This document shows positions 9,226-21,280 of a stretch of 64,000 nucleotides of DNA, piece by piece. The position numbers were made by a program, and so were the translations under genes. Position 1 is the first letter of the stretch. Each line of letters opens with the position of its first letter. Under the pieces are notes generated by a model. That model searched no databases and was not told where the DNA came from. It was given only the letters and a program-made list of their open reading frames with translations. Source of the DNA: Fragilariopsis cylindrus CCMP1102 (taxonomy: Eukaryota; Bacillariophyta; Bacillariophyceae; Bacillariales; Bacillariaceae); contig FMBT01000372.1 of the NCBI GenBank assembly GCA_900095095.1, forward strand, positions 62,001 through 126,000, given 5' to 3'.

Positions 9226-10841
9226 ACCTTCACGATTGATTGATTGATTTTAGGCAATTTATTGTTTACATTTCTCCTTGCAGTGTGATTCTTTTTGTCA
9301 AAGATAGAAAATTCATGAATGCCTGTGTACAGTCAAGTGTATTGAATAGTACAAAGGACCCGATGAATTGTGAGTGAGTCAAACGAAGAAAAATCAAACG
9401 AGAGAAAATTTATTTATTCAAGTGGGAAGATCTTGAATCAAATTCTGATTCCTGGCTAAATTTCTTAGCGAACTGTATGAAGTCTTCCAACTCCAACTCC
9501 CAATCACATATATTGCATGCCAGTATCGTTTCAAAAAGAAGTCATGTTGTGTCGTATCATCATCTGTCAATATTCGCCAACATTGTCAAGAACATCATGA
9601 AAGTTTCTTAACGTTCTCGACGCCTTTTCATACTTGGCGTTTTTCAATATCGGACGACTAGTAGTTGCCGTAAACTCTTCTGTTGATAGTGGGAGCAAAA
9701 AGACGAATCTTCTGATCTTTGGCCATAAAAAATGGGACGGACAATTTTTTTCATTTTATGTACATTGATTGGTAGATTAATCTCAAAGGCACATAGTGAC
9801 ACTTTACGTTACCTATGCAAATCATGTGGTGCCAAAAATAAATGTGACAAGTTGGATGTTTTAATTTGATATGCTCTATTGGAGGGAGGGTGTGGGCCTC
9901 ACACATTGGACGCTTTGATAGTTCAATAACATCGTCATCTTATGTTGCTGCCATCATCTTTTTGACTGACTTCATCTGTTTGAAGGGCTCAATTGCTTTA
10001 TGAATCAATTCTGCCAATTTTTTAAGATTACATTTTTTTCTTTGTTCACTGTTTATCATGCAAAGGAAATCAAATCCCAATCTAATCCCTACGTCAACAA
10101 AATTTCCAGACTGGACCCTGCTGTCCATATTTCAATTCATGATGCATATATCATTCAGTTAGTTCTTTTGTACTTAGCCTGCACATAGTCCTGGTGTGAG
10201 GAAGATTAAAATTTCTGATGATGAGGGGTAGAAGTTTTCATTTTCTTCGTATAATTTTTACAGTCGATTGTGGATTGATTGATTGATTTTAATGATTGAT
10301 TCTTCTCTGATTTTCATTCCTGGCCCGCGCATTTGACAGAAATCTGTCACAAGAATAAAATAAAGAATGAGGCAACGAGGCGAGTGAAATAACGGCAAAA
10401 ATGAGATTCATTCTAACGAACATAACAACATACGGTATTCGTAGAAATAATTATATTATTATTGTCATTTTCAGTTGGCCATACTTTTGTTTTAGCGCGC
10501 CTTGACTCGGTGATTGCATCTCCGATCTTCCGATTTCAGATTGCCAAAACGCATTTCACAGAAGGTATATTATGCTATTAATAAAAGGTAGGTGACGACA
10601 GAATGCATTGCAGAAGTGGAGATGTCATACGGAAAGTCTGATAGCACTGTAACCGTATATGATCGCATGACAGATCAGAATTGAATTGTATTCACAAACC
10701 GAACGAACAACGAGTAAGGTGGAAAGCGGCTTCGTTACAATCATCTAATTATCCACAAGAACATCACGTCCACGAGATTGTCTGATCTTATTTGGAGAAA
10801 TATCGCCTGATAAAATAATAACAACAATAAATAATAATATA
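9226..10841. other. Intergenic with decayed coding remnants
   Basis: Aside from the remnant region at about 9400-10128, I see only simple sequence (GATT repeats near 9240 and 10270) and the likely promoter of the sorting-nexin gene beginning at 10842. Confidence 0.45.
9400..10128 (-). pseudogene. Decayed coding region, family not recognised
   Basis: Minus-strand segments with coding character can be read in several frames: a stretch with RRFVFLLPLSTEEF and LRNFHDVLDNVGEY, one with CDWELELEDFIQFAKKFSQE, and one with LGFDFLCMINSEQRKK. They are interrupted and do not form a single protein. I do not recognise the family. It could be a dead host gene or an old mobile-element fragment. Confidence 0.35.
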
Positions 10842-13800
10842 ATGATGAAGATGAAATCAAAACTAGATCGACGTCCGTTGCTTACACAAGAAGCTCCTGT
10901 ATTGTCTGATCAAATGCCACACGGTACAGTTGGTGAAGGAGAACAACAATCACAAACAATAAACCAATCTCAAAAGGAACGGCAGCAGTTTCAGCAGCAG
11001 CAGCAGGAACAAACGAAGAAAGGTTCCTGGAAACGATTGTTCGGAAAAGGAGGTGGTGTTGGCGGAGGAGGAGGAGGATCGAAACGAAAAGAAGGCGTTC
11101 ATTCTCGATATACTTCTATCAGTGAAGGAGAAGGGAAAGCGGGAGACACAGGTAGCAATAATGAGTTCAATCCCATTGTTGTTGATCCATCCTATGTATC
11201 TACATTTGAAGACCTCGTCGAAAATTCTCAACAACAACAGCAACAGGGACGGTTACAGTCAATCGATAAGCAATCTTCGCCTCGGGTATCAGATAAAAGA
11301 GATGATGTCACAGAATCAAGCCAAAGTATTATGTCAGGTGTTGGTGTTGGTGGTGAACCAATCAAACAGCAGCAGGACTTGAAAAATAATGGCAAGAATA
11401 ATAGTAATAGTAGAAATTCAACAAGCCCAGCCGCCGCCCAAACTCCAACCTCAACCGCATCAAATATCAGTGGTAGGAACAAAAATAGATTTACTTCCAT
11501 AAGATCATCGTCAACAAGAATGACACCGAAAGTAGTAGACCAATTATCTCCGTCGTTGTCGTCCGTGATGGCAAGTGGATCTATAACATCGCCTACAAGC
11601 TCTGCTGGTGGTAGTAATAAACGGCCCACCACTACTACTACAAGCAACTTATATCAACAGCAGCACGAAAATGCACAACCGCAACCGCAACCGCAACAAC
11701 TATGGTCATCCACTACTACAACACCTATGTCTAATAAGATGATTTCTTCAACGGTGGTCGATACCGACGTTAAAAAAATCTTATCCAAACCATTTGGTAG
11801 AGAACATATACTAATGACAGAACAGACGGTAAGTTTGAATAATAGTGGATCGATGGATATAGTTCATACTGTGTTGTACAGGATTTTGAATAAGTCAGGT
11901 TGACGATCAAGTCTTATCATCATCACACTCTCATTTTTTTTAATTTTAAATTTTTATTATTTGACCGCCCAAATAAACGAAATGATATTGCAATACACAT
12001 TCTCCATTCCAGTGGGTCGTCCATGTAGCTCGAGCCGAATGGGAACCAGATGAATCGTTATGGAAGTATAGAATTAATGTTAAAAAACGTGAGGGCAACA
12101 AATTACAAGATTTTGCCAACTGCATTACATTACGGTCGTTAGAGGACTTTCATTGGTTGGAACAGTCATTAATGACAGAATTTTTTGGTGGTCTATTACT
12201 ACCAAGTTTGTCTATATACTTAGGTCTGCCGAATATATTAAGTTGCCAACATGAGATAGATTCACAATTATTATCTAACTGGTTAAGTGATACATTAAAT
12301 GGGATCCGAGGTCAGGGTGAAATTAGGTTACCATTAACGAAGGTAGAAGTTACTACGTGTGAATCGATGGAGGCATTTTTGTATCGGTCCCAACTCGACT
12401 TTGATCAACAACAATCAATCGACAACAAATTAATACCCAATTCACCCCAGAATAATACAACAACAATGTCGTCAAAATTTTCAGGAGCACGGAAAGCATT
12501 TGGTGGAGGAGGTGATAGTAATAATATCAAATGGAATTTCTTCCCCGAATTGTGTTATACTGATTGTGTCGGACCACCAACATCCCCTATCAAAGAAGCA
12601 ATAAAGACACCCATGGGTATGATAAAGAAGTGTCATTCTCCAGCATTGGGATCAGCTACATCATTTGATATTCAAGATTCATTCGTTGAAGCAGCCACTT
12701 TCGATGATCTTGATACATCCCTGGCCATCCATGCTGATCTACTAAAGACGGAACGTGATTTGATTTGGAGTTGGCGGACCCGGGCCTTGTTTGCCATGGA
12801 GAAGTTACGAATATTACAAGAACAAGAAAAGTACATAGGAGCGGCGTGGAAACGATTTGCAATTTGTGTTTCGAATCTATTTGCATATGAAAAGGATATA
12901 GAGACGGCAAGATTAGGGGATACCAAATCTCGACGCGACTTACAAATACCGTATCGTAAATTACAAAAATCAGCCGTCGATGATTGTCTTAGAATACTGA
13001 CACGTCAAAAAGTTGAACGTGCTACTCCTAGTATTGAAGCTATCAATGTTATGTTGAGTGCTTACGTCGCAGATCTAAGTACGGTACAACCTTCGGTGCA
13101 GGCATACTTAGACGGATTGCAACATCTGGACCAGCAAAAATCTAAGATGGAGTCACTTAAAAATGATGACCCACTAACAGAATCGAACAAGGATCCATCA
13201 GAGACATTTGCAGACAAGATTCAAGCAAGTCTCAAAGTTGTTAAGAAGCAATTGACATCGACAAATCAAGATGAATCAAAAAGAATAGACCCACAGGACG
13301 GGGAACGTCGATTTCTGCAACGGCAACAGGTACAGACAATTGAGAGTCGATTGTTGACGAACGAAGCTCTCTTGAAGGATTATATGACGACTCTATGCAA
13401 GACAGCACCGGTTCGAACAGCACGAATGATCTATACCTACCTCGAAAAGGAAACGGAGCAATGTACTACTCTTCATAATGCAGCCGCGGAAATGAAGGGA
13501 AAGATCAACGTGGCTTCGAAAGAAACACTCTCTAAGATGATTAATCGTCACCATACCGAAACGAAAGAAGACCAAGAGACAGAGATTCGAATAGTTCACA
13601 AAATCGTCAATATCGGCAATACAAAAAAGTTCGTGAGGGATGATGGAGATGGCAACTCAGAAGAAGTAGAAAAGGGTGTAGAGCTCTCTTATGAATTTGA
13701 GGAACGAGAATCGCACAAGATGGAACGTAGAGATAAGGCGATGAACAATTGTCGTCAGAGGATAGGACGTTGGGATGCCAAATTGGCCATGGATATTATG

Positions 13801-14706
13801 GAAGCAGTGGGAGTGAATGACGCTAACGTACGTGTTGAGGAAACTACACGTGATCTTCGTATGATCCGAAAGTACGCGATAAGTCTACGGGAGAATGTTG
13901 AAAGATGTTCAGAAGGTTTGGAAACTTTACGTATGTCGATATTACAAGGAGGTATGGGGGATATCCGAGATATACGTGCTGATTTTATGACCGAGATGAA
14001 AAATCTTCTCTCCTCTGCTTACGTACCAGTTTCTGACCAGATACAATACTTGTCATCAACTCACTTGATGGCTAGAGAGGGAATTGACCTATCAGATCCA
14101 GCTGGTTGGAGAACGAACGATAAAGGCAGCTGCGGAAATGCTCTTAACTCTTACGTTGAAACTCGAGATTCGGGTACAGAATGGGTACTGGAGTCCATCA
14201 GCGACCTCTTAAAGGATTACACCCAACGCGTCGAGGCAATCGAGAGCTTCGTTTACATGGAGTGTGTCGGTATCCAGCTTGAGAAGAATTTTAGTCAGGC
14301 TAGAGCATCTGCTCTAGCGGCCTTCGAGAAAAAGACTGATATAACCTCTGCTATTAATATTGCCACCCGCAAGAAGATGCCAGTTTTAGTGAAAGAATTG
14401 CAAGGTAAACTAAAAGCTCTTAGCGCTGTTGTCTCCCATACAACTGTGAAAGAAGCAAAGGAGGCTCATCTAGAGAGTAAGGCATTGAAAACAGAATTGA
14501 ATGCATTGGCTATGCGACGCCTTGCACGTACCCGAGAAACTTCAACCGAAAGAGTGATTTCCTTGATGACTGTTTGGGTGAAAGAAGAAGAAGTTTCGAC
14601 TGCAGCTGAAAAAGAGATTCTCGAGGATTTGACTCTTCTTGTACAAGAATCTGTAAAGAAAGATGAGCTTGCTATCTATGTTAGTGCATCTCCTGCTAGA
14701 ATTTAA
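10842..14706 (+). CDS. PX-domain sorting nexin with long helical (BAR-like) C-terminus
   Basis: Two exons, 10842..11828 and 12013..14706, join in phase 0 (donor GGTAAGT, acceptor CATTCCAG) to give about 1,226 residues. Residues 1-300 are low complexity (poly-Gln, Gly-rich, Ser/Thr-rich). The junction TEQT|WVVHVARAEWEPDE begins a PX domain. Its typical elements are the WKYRINVKKR strand, LRSLEDFHWLEQSL, FFGGLLLPSLS and a final helix LLSNWLSDTLNGI. The remaining 700 residues are mostly helical and charged, as in the BAR domains of sorting nexins, with long loops. PX domains bind PI3P and sorting nexins act on endosomes; the precise cargo role is inference. The conserved basic residue for PI3P within the PX domain was not checked. 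The 39-aa tail of the long frame past 11828 is intron read-through. Confidence 0.82.
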
Positions 14707-15470
14707 TGTCGTTTGAATTGATAATTAATAATTAATGCAATCTTAATCTTGATCATATAAAACTGTGTCTTGCTGTTACTAAAAAGTCTAAACTATTTAT
14801 ATAGGCTTTTATTACTTGTTGATTTATTGACTTTTATAATATAGACCCATACAATTTACTTCCATCCTCCTCTCTTCAAGTTTATCAATGAGAGAGATAT
14901 GCAATTCATATGCAATTTGTTTACTCTAGCTAGTAGATCAGACATATATATTAAGGTGGTATTCCGTAGGATCTTTGTAAATGCGCGTATATTACAGTAG
15001 CCAATGAGATAATTAATTGTTTACCATAATATAAAATAATGGTAGACTGGTCTATTATCAAAGATAACATGGTTGATATGTATACTATAGTACAGTAGTA
15101 TATTATAATAATTATACGATAGATATTTACTACGAATGAATGAATCGAATTGAATCCCGTGATGGCGGATGAACGAAGGACGAAATAAAAACTAACCGCA
15201 TACTTCTGTGCGATAAAATTGTAACGTAGATAGTACGTGATGTTGGGCAACAACGGTAAACTCGGGCATTTTTTTTGAATTTCAAGCGACTATTATTGTA
15301 CTACCAGCTACACGCTGACTTTTACATACCTACCTTTCTTTGTTTTCTTGCACCGACGACAACCTTAGCATCGAAACAGTCCTCTACGATTCCCTACAGT
15401 GCGTTAAAGTTACAAGTACCTCTTGAAATCAATTCATTTCAGTCAATCAATTCAACTTTTTATTTCCATC
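14707..15470. other. Intergenic, no gene seen
   Basis: AT-rich spacer between the sorting nexin and GET3. It holds the GET3 promoter and 5' leader. The open frames here are short and have no conserved content. Confidence 0.5.
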
Positions 15471-17039
15471 ATGGCAGACGTAGATGATATCGATGACGCT
15501 GATCTTCCAGAACCTTCGCTGAAAAATATCATTGATCAACATAGTCTTCAATGGGTCTTCGTTGGAGGTAAAGGTGGTGTCGGTAAAACGACGACGAGTT
15601 GTTGCTTAGGTATCCAACTAGCCAAGACTCGTAAAAAGGTACGATAGGTATTTTACATTTTGTTCCGTCTGTCTCTGCTGCTTTTTTTAATCAGTCTTAA
15701 TTCTCTCGGATGACAAAACTACAATTGTTGTACTGTATGTATTATTATCAAATCATTTAAAAAATAACTAAACTAATTTTTGGCTTCCCCCGTAATTTGA
15801 ATCAAATCATATCGAATCAATTAATTTATCCGACAAATTCATTGAATTACTCGTATTGTTATAATATACATATTAAATATATATAAATGCAGGTTTTGAT
15901 TGTATCAACAGATCCTGCTCACAACTTGAGTGATGCATTTTGTCAAAAGATTGGTCGTGAACCGACCCCAATCGAGGGATTTCATAATCTAAGTGCAATG
16001 GAAATTGATGCTAATAATGATATGGAAGAAATGCAACGAAATATGGAAGAACAGGGCGCAGACGATGAAAAGGATGGTGGTTTGTCATCGATGATGTCAG
16101 AACTTACTAATAGTATTCCCGGTATCGACGAGGCTATGTCCTTTTCGGAATTGATGAAGCAAGTACAATCTTTAGATTTTGATGTTGTCGTCTTCGATAC
16201 GGCACCTACTGGACATACTTTACGTTTATTATCATTTCCAACAATTCTTGAAAAGGCATTGGGTAAGGTTATGGAACTTAAAGATAGATTTGGTGGTTTA
16301 ATCGGACAGGCCACAGCCATGATGGGAGGTGGAAACAATCCCGGTGCGACACAGGATGCTATCGTAGGAAGACTAGAAGAAACTCGAGTCGTTATTAACA
16401 AGGTCAATGATGCATTCCAGGATCCTGCTTTGACAACATTTGTAAGTTTTCGCAGCTTCAAATAAAATGAAATGGAATGATAATTGTTGTAGCGTCGATG
16501 AAGGAAACCACCACACATTATTTCCATGACGACCACCAAACAAAAAAAGAATCGGATGGGATGTTTTTCAATTGAAATGTTGAATATTAGTAGTATTACT
16601 GCTTCTCAACCAAATTTATTTTTTTGTATCTACTTCTTTTTACTCACGATCGTACTCCATTTTGTAGGTATGTGTTTGTATTCCAGAGTTTCTTTCTATT
16701 TACGAGACAGAACGATTGGTACAAGAACTTTCCAAATTTGGTATTGATACCCATAACATTGTTGTGAATCAAGTTCTTTTCCCCGAAAAGGATGCAGAAG
16801 AATTATCAGAATGGTACGAAGGAAACAAGGATACATTACCAACAGAAGCAAGAGAAATTTGTGGTAAAATGTTATCCCGAAAAAGGATGCAAGACAAGTA
16901 CATCGGCCAATGCTTCGATTTGTATGGAGAAGATTTCCATGTTTCACTCATGCCACTTTTGGATTACGAAGTTCGTGGAGTTGAAAAGTTAAAAGGATTT
17001 TCAGAATTCTTAACCAATCCTGTAGATATGGAAGAATAA
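15471..17039 (+). CDS. GET3: GET3/TRC40-type ATPase (ArsA family), tail-anchored protein targeting
   Basis: Three exons (15471..15638, 15893..16441, 16668..17039), all phase 0 with GT-AG ends, give 362 residues, close to the family norm. The protein is an ATP-driven chaperone that delivers tail-anchored proteins to the ER. Visible motifs are the deviant Walker [11 protein letters not shown], switch [29 protein letters not shown], and [19 protein letters not shown] followed by VVNQVLFP. The N-terminus ([20 protein letters not shown]) has no organelle leader, so the cytosolic form is expected. The region that normally carries the dimer zinc motif CxxC reads CGKM just before [14 protein letters not shown], so the second cysteine is missing. 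Everything else appears intact. Identification is very secure. Confidence 0.93.
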
Positions 17040-18113
17040 ACTAAATAAATAATCAAAAAGAAAGAAAGAAGTCCGTCCCTAAATAAGATTTAAAAAAAAA
17101 CTTACCTCGGGGAGGAAACGAAAGAAATAAGCTGAAGATAACTACATTTTAATATCATCATCATTGCTATTCTATAGATCCACCTCTTTGATGTACGAGC
17201 TCTGAAGTGCATCATTTACTCAATCATTAGAACAACTGCATGCTTGCTTTGTTTGATGCAACTTACTTTACCAGTATCGATATTTTAAGGATAGTGGACA
17301 AATAGTGTACTATACTTTTGGCGTTCGACCTGATCTCAGTCAGAGCTAGTAGGTGTTAAACCATATGGTTCGTTTGTATTACGTTTCACAAACAATCGAT
17401 GATTGTTGAAAGAGGATTATAATAGTTTTACTCTTCTGACTTGTAAGTTTCTATTAAAGCTGGAAGGGTTGTTACTCGCTGACCCTATGAAAGACTACAC
17501 ACGGTTGTTCTACCAGGTTACTCACCCTTCTTGTCAGCGAAACTCCTCTTGAAGAATGGCGTAACTTTCTGTAGATATATCTATAGGTATCGCAAACGCA
17601 ATACAAACGATGATGTTCAAACGCAAAAGTTGTTATTAACAAACTTGTTTATTTAGTCTATGGTTATTACAATTTCTCAACAATAAAAGATAGAGATAGT
17701 TCATTTCTCGTGATTGAGGTAATTCTGCTCTTTTCTTTGCATTTTAGTATTGCGTTACATGGTAACCTTGTATACAACTTTCTGTTCGTAACTCACTTCG
17801 CCTAATACATATATATTGGTATTAGCGGTTCAAAGGACATCGACATTCTGCTTCGACTCCATATGTATAACACTTCTCTTATTTGTGTTCTATTTATTCG
17901 GACACTTCGCTTATTCGTATTCCGGTTTCTTATATATCGCATAGAAGATGTCTTTCTTTCTTTTTGAGAAGCGGCACCGCAGCTGCTGCTACCGACAAGC
18001 GGGTAGCAACGAGACTATTATTTCAGTATTGGCCCGCACTGTAGATCATGACGAGTAAGGGCATTCCTTGTAGACGCAAGTAAAAAGAATGCATGTTCCG
18101 CTGTTGTCCTATT
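17040..18113. other. Intergenic, about 1 kb, no gene seen
   Basis: No frame, RNA gene or strong inverted repeat was recognised. The 3' end overlaps the probable 3' UTR of the minus-strand gene ending at 18114. Confidence 0.45.
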
Positions 18114-18944
18114 CTAGCAAGTTATTAGTGCCTCGTTGGCGGAGCGACGGCGACGGACTCTGTACCACTGGATCGTGGCGGCTACCCCCATCACAGTAAA
18201 GAACACGGCAAATAGCACGATGAGCATTGGCACAATGATCTTTGGCATTGTAAAGCAAGCAATTAGGAGAAAGATCACGAGATAAGCGATGAGGTACTTA
18301 AGAAAAGGCGTGGATGGGGGGTGGTCGGAAGATGTTGGACGGCCTGTGACCAGACCAGCCCAATACCGAAGCTCCGCGAACAAAACTTTGCCCCACAAAG
18401 GAGTGTCCCCCTCCATGAAGTACGACCTCCCCTGGCCATCCTGTGCCGCTAGGAAAGTCGTGGTGCACCATTCCTCCTTCGGTGTAGCTACTAGTCTCGT
18501 GACAACAGCTGGATCAATATTGTGCTGGTCGGTCAAATAAACTACCAAAATCATGGTACCACGACTAAATCCATGCGGTGGAAATCCTTCGACGAAATGA
18601 TCTTGAACACGCGATGGAACTTCTTCTAGATCCGCTTCTAGTCGATCCAGCGTCAGATAATCCCCGTCGTTAACCTGATGTACAAACACCATGACATCCA
18701 CCTTTGCCAATAGGTCCCAACGCCACCGAGATTGAACTCCAACCAACAGCAAGCCTGCTGCTGCTGCTGGATTGGTGCCAATTGGATTGGCGGAAGACGT
18801 TTGCTTATGTTTCGACTCATCCTCTACAATAACACTGAAACCGCGGCGCTCCAATTCCGTTCGGGCGTCGGAAAGCGTCATTCTTTTGTTGTTCATCATC
18901 GTTGTTGTTGTTGTTGTTGTTGTTGTTGTTGCTGTGGTCTCCAT
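18114..18944 (-). CDS. Protein of unknown function with two C-terminal membrane helices
   Basis: A single-exon frame of 276 residues. It starts with METTA and a poly-Thr tract encoded by a (GTT)n repeat. A soluble domain of about 190 residues follows, containing LSDARTELERRGFSVIVE, VGVQSRWRWDLLAKVDVMVFVHQV, HFVEGFPPHGFSRGTMILVVYLTD and WCTTTFLAAQDGQGRSYFMEG. Two adjacent hydrophobic helices (about residues 215-260: LIAYLVIFLLIACF and MLIVLFAVFFTVMGVA) and a short basic tail complete it. It is visibly richer in GC than most neighbours. The conserved-looking soluble part and intact frame support a real gene. I do not recognise the family. The topology suggests a tail-anchored or hairpin membrane protein facing the cytosol, which is inference. 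Confidence 0.72.
   Translation of the reverse strand: METTATTTTTTTTTTMMNNKRMTLSDARTELERRGFSVIVEDESKHKQTSSANPIGTNPAAAAGLLLVGVQSRWRWDLLAKVDVMVFVHQVNDGDYLTLDRLEADLEEVPSRVQDHFVEGFPPHGFSRGTMILVVYLTDQHNIDPAVVTRLVATPKEEWCTTTFLAAQDGQGRSYFMEGDTPLWGKVLFAELRYWAGLVTGRPTSSDHPPSTPFLKYLIAYLVIFLLIACFTMPKIIVPMLIVLFAVFFTVMGVAATIQWYRVRRRRSANEALITC
18901..18930. repeat. (GTT)n microsatellite
   Basis: Ten perfect GTT units encode the poly-Thr tract at the N-terminus of the overlapping minus-strand gene. Confidence 0.95.
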
Positions 18945-19352
18945 TTGCTAAGTGCTGTTGCTGTTGTATGCTAAATTCGTTGCTATGATGTATTGCACAC
19001 AATGTGAGTGTGTATCATCGTCAACTAACTAACTACTTCCTCCAGTATACACTGTCGTTGTGCAACCATCGCTCGTCTCATCGCGTCTGCACAGCGGATT
19101 GATTAATTTGACTATTTCGATTGATTCGTTGATTCATTCGGCTTCTTGTTTACTCGTGCATGCGTGTGCGTGCGTGCGTGCGTGCATGAATGGAGCGAAG
19201 AATGAATGAAGGAATCAATCAATCAATCGACTGAGCGGTAATTGAATCTTAAAATCGACATGATAATTATGCCGCTGTTGTGAAGCTTATTTATCATATA
19301 CTAGTAATACAGTAGTGGTCTCGACTTTTTCCCCTATTTAAGAGAGACGAAA
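18945..19352. other. Intergenic with GTGC/GCGT simple repeat
   Basis: Promoter side of the two-TM gene and 3' flank of the opine-dehydrogenase-like gene. A short GCGT-rich tract occurs at about 19158-19188. Nothing coding is visible. Confidence 0.5.
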
Positions 19353-20783
19353 TTAAATACTATATGTGCTACTAGCAGTAGATATTCGACCAGTCCGTGC
19401 AGCTACTTTAAGATCTGACAGTTTGATCCGATCCAAATCTAGCGCTTGTAATAAATCGTTTTCGGCCGCAAAATCACGTCCGTACATTGAATTACATACC
19501 AACAAACCTGACTCGTGAAGAATAGCAGGTCGACCAACAAGTTTCCCAAGTGCAACGATTAGTGTCAAACCAAAGGGTACATCTTCTGTAACATATCTAG
19601 ATTCTGCTTTGTTTGGCCCGTATACATCATTTCCTAACTTATATATTTCTTGACACATTTCAGATATAGATCGCGACTCAGGGATCGGCACGTGAAACGA
19701 TAATGAAAAGTGTTCATATACCGTCTTCACATCTAATCCTAATGCATTAGCTATATCCAACCGTTCTTTGTCTAAGGTTTCGAGAAATCTTCCTATACTA
19801 GGCGTTATGTGTTGAAATTGATACCAGTCTTCTCCTTTATCCATTCTACTTATATTTCCGAGTGAAATTGCCAGGTGATTTTGAGGATTGAGATTAGATA
19901 ACGAGATTGCTAGTAGTCCATCTCTTGGTCGGAAATCAATTTTTGGAAAAAGTTGCCGACATAGTGCCAAAGAAATTAAAGAATCTTCCTCTGGAATGCA
20001 ACACGTATCTACAGACTTTCTTATAGTTTTGATATCAACCGTACGACCCGATGACGATGACGACGACGAGCGTAGGCGACGTGCTGTACAAACAGTTGTA
20101 CCCCAAGATGTGATTGTATGACAATGATTACTGTTGAGTTGGTACAAACACCGTGACAAGTAAAGAGCTCCAAGAGAAGAATGAGAGGAAATAATAATGT
20201 GTTTTCTATTGATACCCAACGACGATAGATGAGGTATTAATGCATCAAATACATCTTTATGTCCATTAGCAGGAAGTGCCACGATCAATATATCAGATTC
20301 GTTGACCAATTGTTGTGCGTTCGATACAATTCTTGGTAGGAATTCATGTTGTAATGCTCCTGTTGAAAGGATTGTTCTTTGTTGTTCCCTCTCGTCGTCG
20401 TCGTTGTCGTCATCATCGGCGGTTGTTACAAGATTGATGGTACCTGCACCAGACTGAGACCATAACATAACATCATCGTATCCATTCTTTGATAGAATTG
20501 ATGCCGTACCAAAAGCAATAGCACCAGCACCGGCTATTCCAATTTTTAGGGATGATGGGTTGTTATTATTATCATTATTATAATCATGGTTTATCTTGCT
20601 GAAAGATAATATAGCATTACTATTATTTCTTGTTTTTCTTCTAAATTTTTTACTATTTCCAAAACACCTACTATCTTGAAAAGCAAGTGAAATCCTTATA
20701 CGATCGAAGAAAATCACTACAGAAAGCCATATCACTGCTCCCGTAAGAATTTTATTCATGATATGATTCATGTAGAACTGCAT
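19353..20783 (-). CDS. Opine (octopine/nopaline) dehydrogenase-family protein, possibly plastid-targeted
   Basis: A single exon of 476 residues. A Rossmann NAD(P)-binding domain begins near residue 75 with IGIAGAGAIAFGTASIL. It continues through SDILIVALPANGH and HIIISSHSSLGALYL. The C-terminal half contains NPQNHLAISLGNISRMDKGEDWYQF and the family motif ESRYVTEDVPFGLTLIVALG of the octopine_DH alpha-helical domain. Such enzymes reductively condense an amino acid with a keto acid; the substrate here cannot be told. The N-terminus is a signal-anchor-like segment (ILTGAVIWLSVVIFF) followed by ISLAFQDS, which resembles the A-F cleavage motif of diatom plastid leaders. Several ATGs are close together, so the exact start is uncertain. 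A low-complexity Asn tract precedes the catalytic domain. Confidence 0.82.
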   Translation of the reverse strand: MQFYMNHIMNKILTGAVIWLSVVIFFDRIRISLAFQDSRCFGNSKKFRRKTRNNSNAILSFSKINHDYNNDNNNNPSSLKIGIAGAGAIAFGTASILSKNGYDDVMLWSQSGAGTINLVTTADDDDNDDDEREQQRTILSTGALQHEFLPRIVSNAQQLVNESDILIVALPANGHKDVFDALIPHLSSLGINRKHIIISSHSSLGALYLSRCLYQLNSNHCHTITSWGTTVCTARRLRSSSSSSSGRTVDIKTIRKSVDTCCIPEEDSLISLALCRQLFPKIDFRPRDGLLAISLSNLNPQNHLAISLGNISRMDKGEDWYQFQHITPSIGRFLETLDKERLDIANALGLDVKTVYEHFSLSFHVPIPESRSISEMCQEIYKLGNDVYGPNKAESRYVTEDVPFGLTLIVALGKLVGRPAILHESGLLVCNSMYGRDFAAENDLLQALDLDRIKLSDLKVAARTGRISTASSTYSI

Positions 20784-21280
20784 ACGGAATTTGCTATTGC
20801 AATTTTTTATTTGAAGGGAGAGGAGGGCTTCACCTTACGCCATCGTCGATGTCGTCAGTCGTCATAAAATGATTGATTTTGTTTTGATTTGTGTCATCCG
20901 AACTTCCATAAAATGCGCTGATACGGTATGTTTCGTACTATAATAATAATATGAATCAATGTTTGACTAGATCGACTAAAAGTATCTTGCATTTAAAGTA
21001 TGCATTTGGACAGAATTAGTCCCTCACAAAATCGCGCTCAAGTATATCTTTAAATGAGTCAGTCGAGTCAGTAAACATTCAACATGTACTAGCAGTACTG
21101 TAGTCCTACATCAAGTCGCCCTCAGTACAAGTAACAGAACAATTCCTATGTCATACTGGAATTCTCATCTCTCATCAACAACTGTCAATTAATTGATCGA
21201 AAGTTATCACAATAATAAATCTATTTCTGATTGACTCGGCTCACTCCTATCGTCTTTTCATAGTTAAAGTTTCCACCATC
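20784..21280. other. Divergent intergenic region
   Basis: Shared upstream region of the minus-strand opine-dehydrogenase-like gene and the plus-strand H-protein-like gene. No other feature was seen. Confidence 0.5.

Noticed and set aside
15982-16539. 185-codon minus-strand frame
   Set aside because: It lies opposite GET3 exon 2 and has no conserved content; shadow of the real gene.
17381-17960. Possible LTR or element end in the 1-kb spacer after GET3
   Set aside because: No terminal repeats, primer-binding site or coding domain could be recognised.
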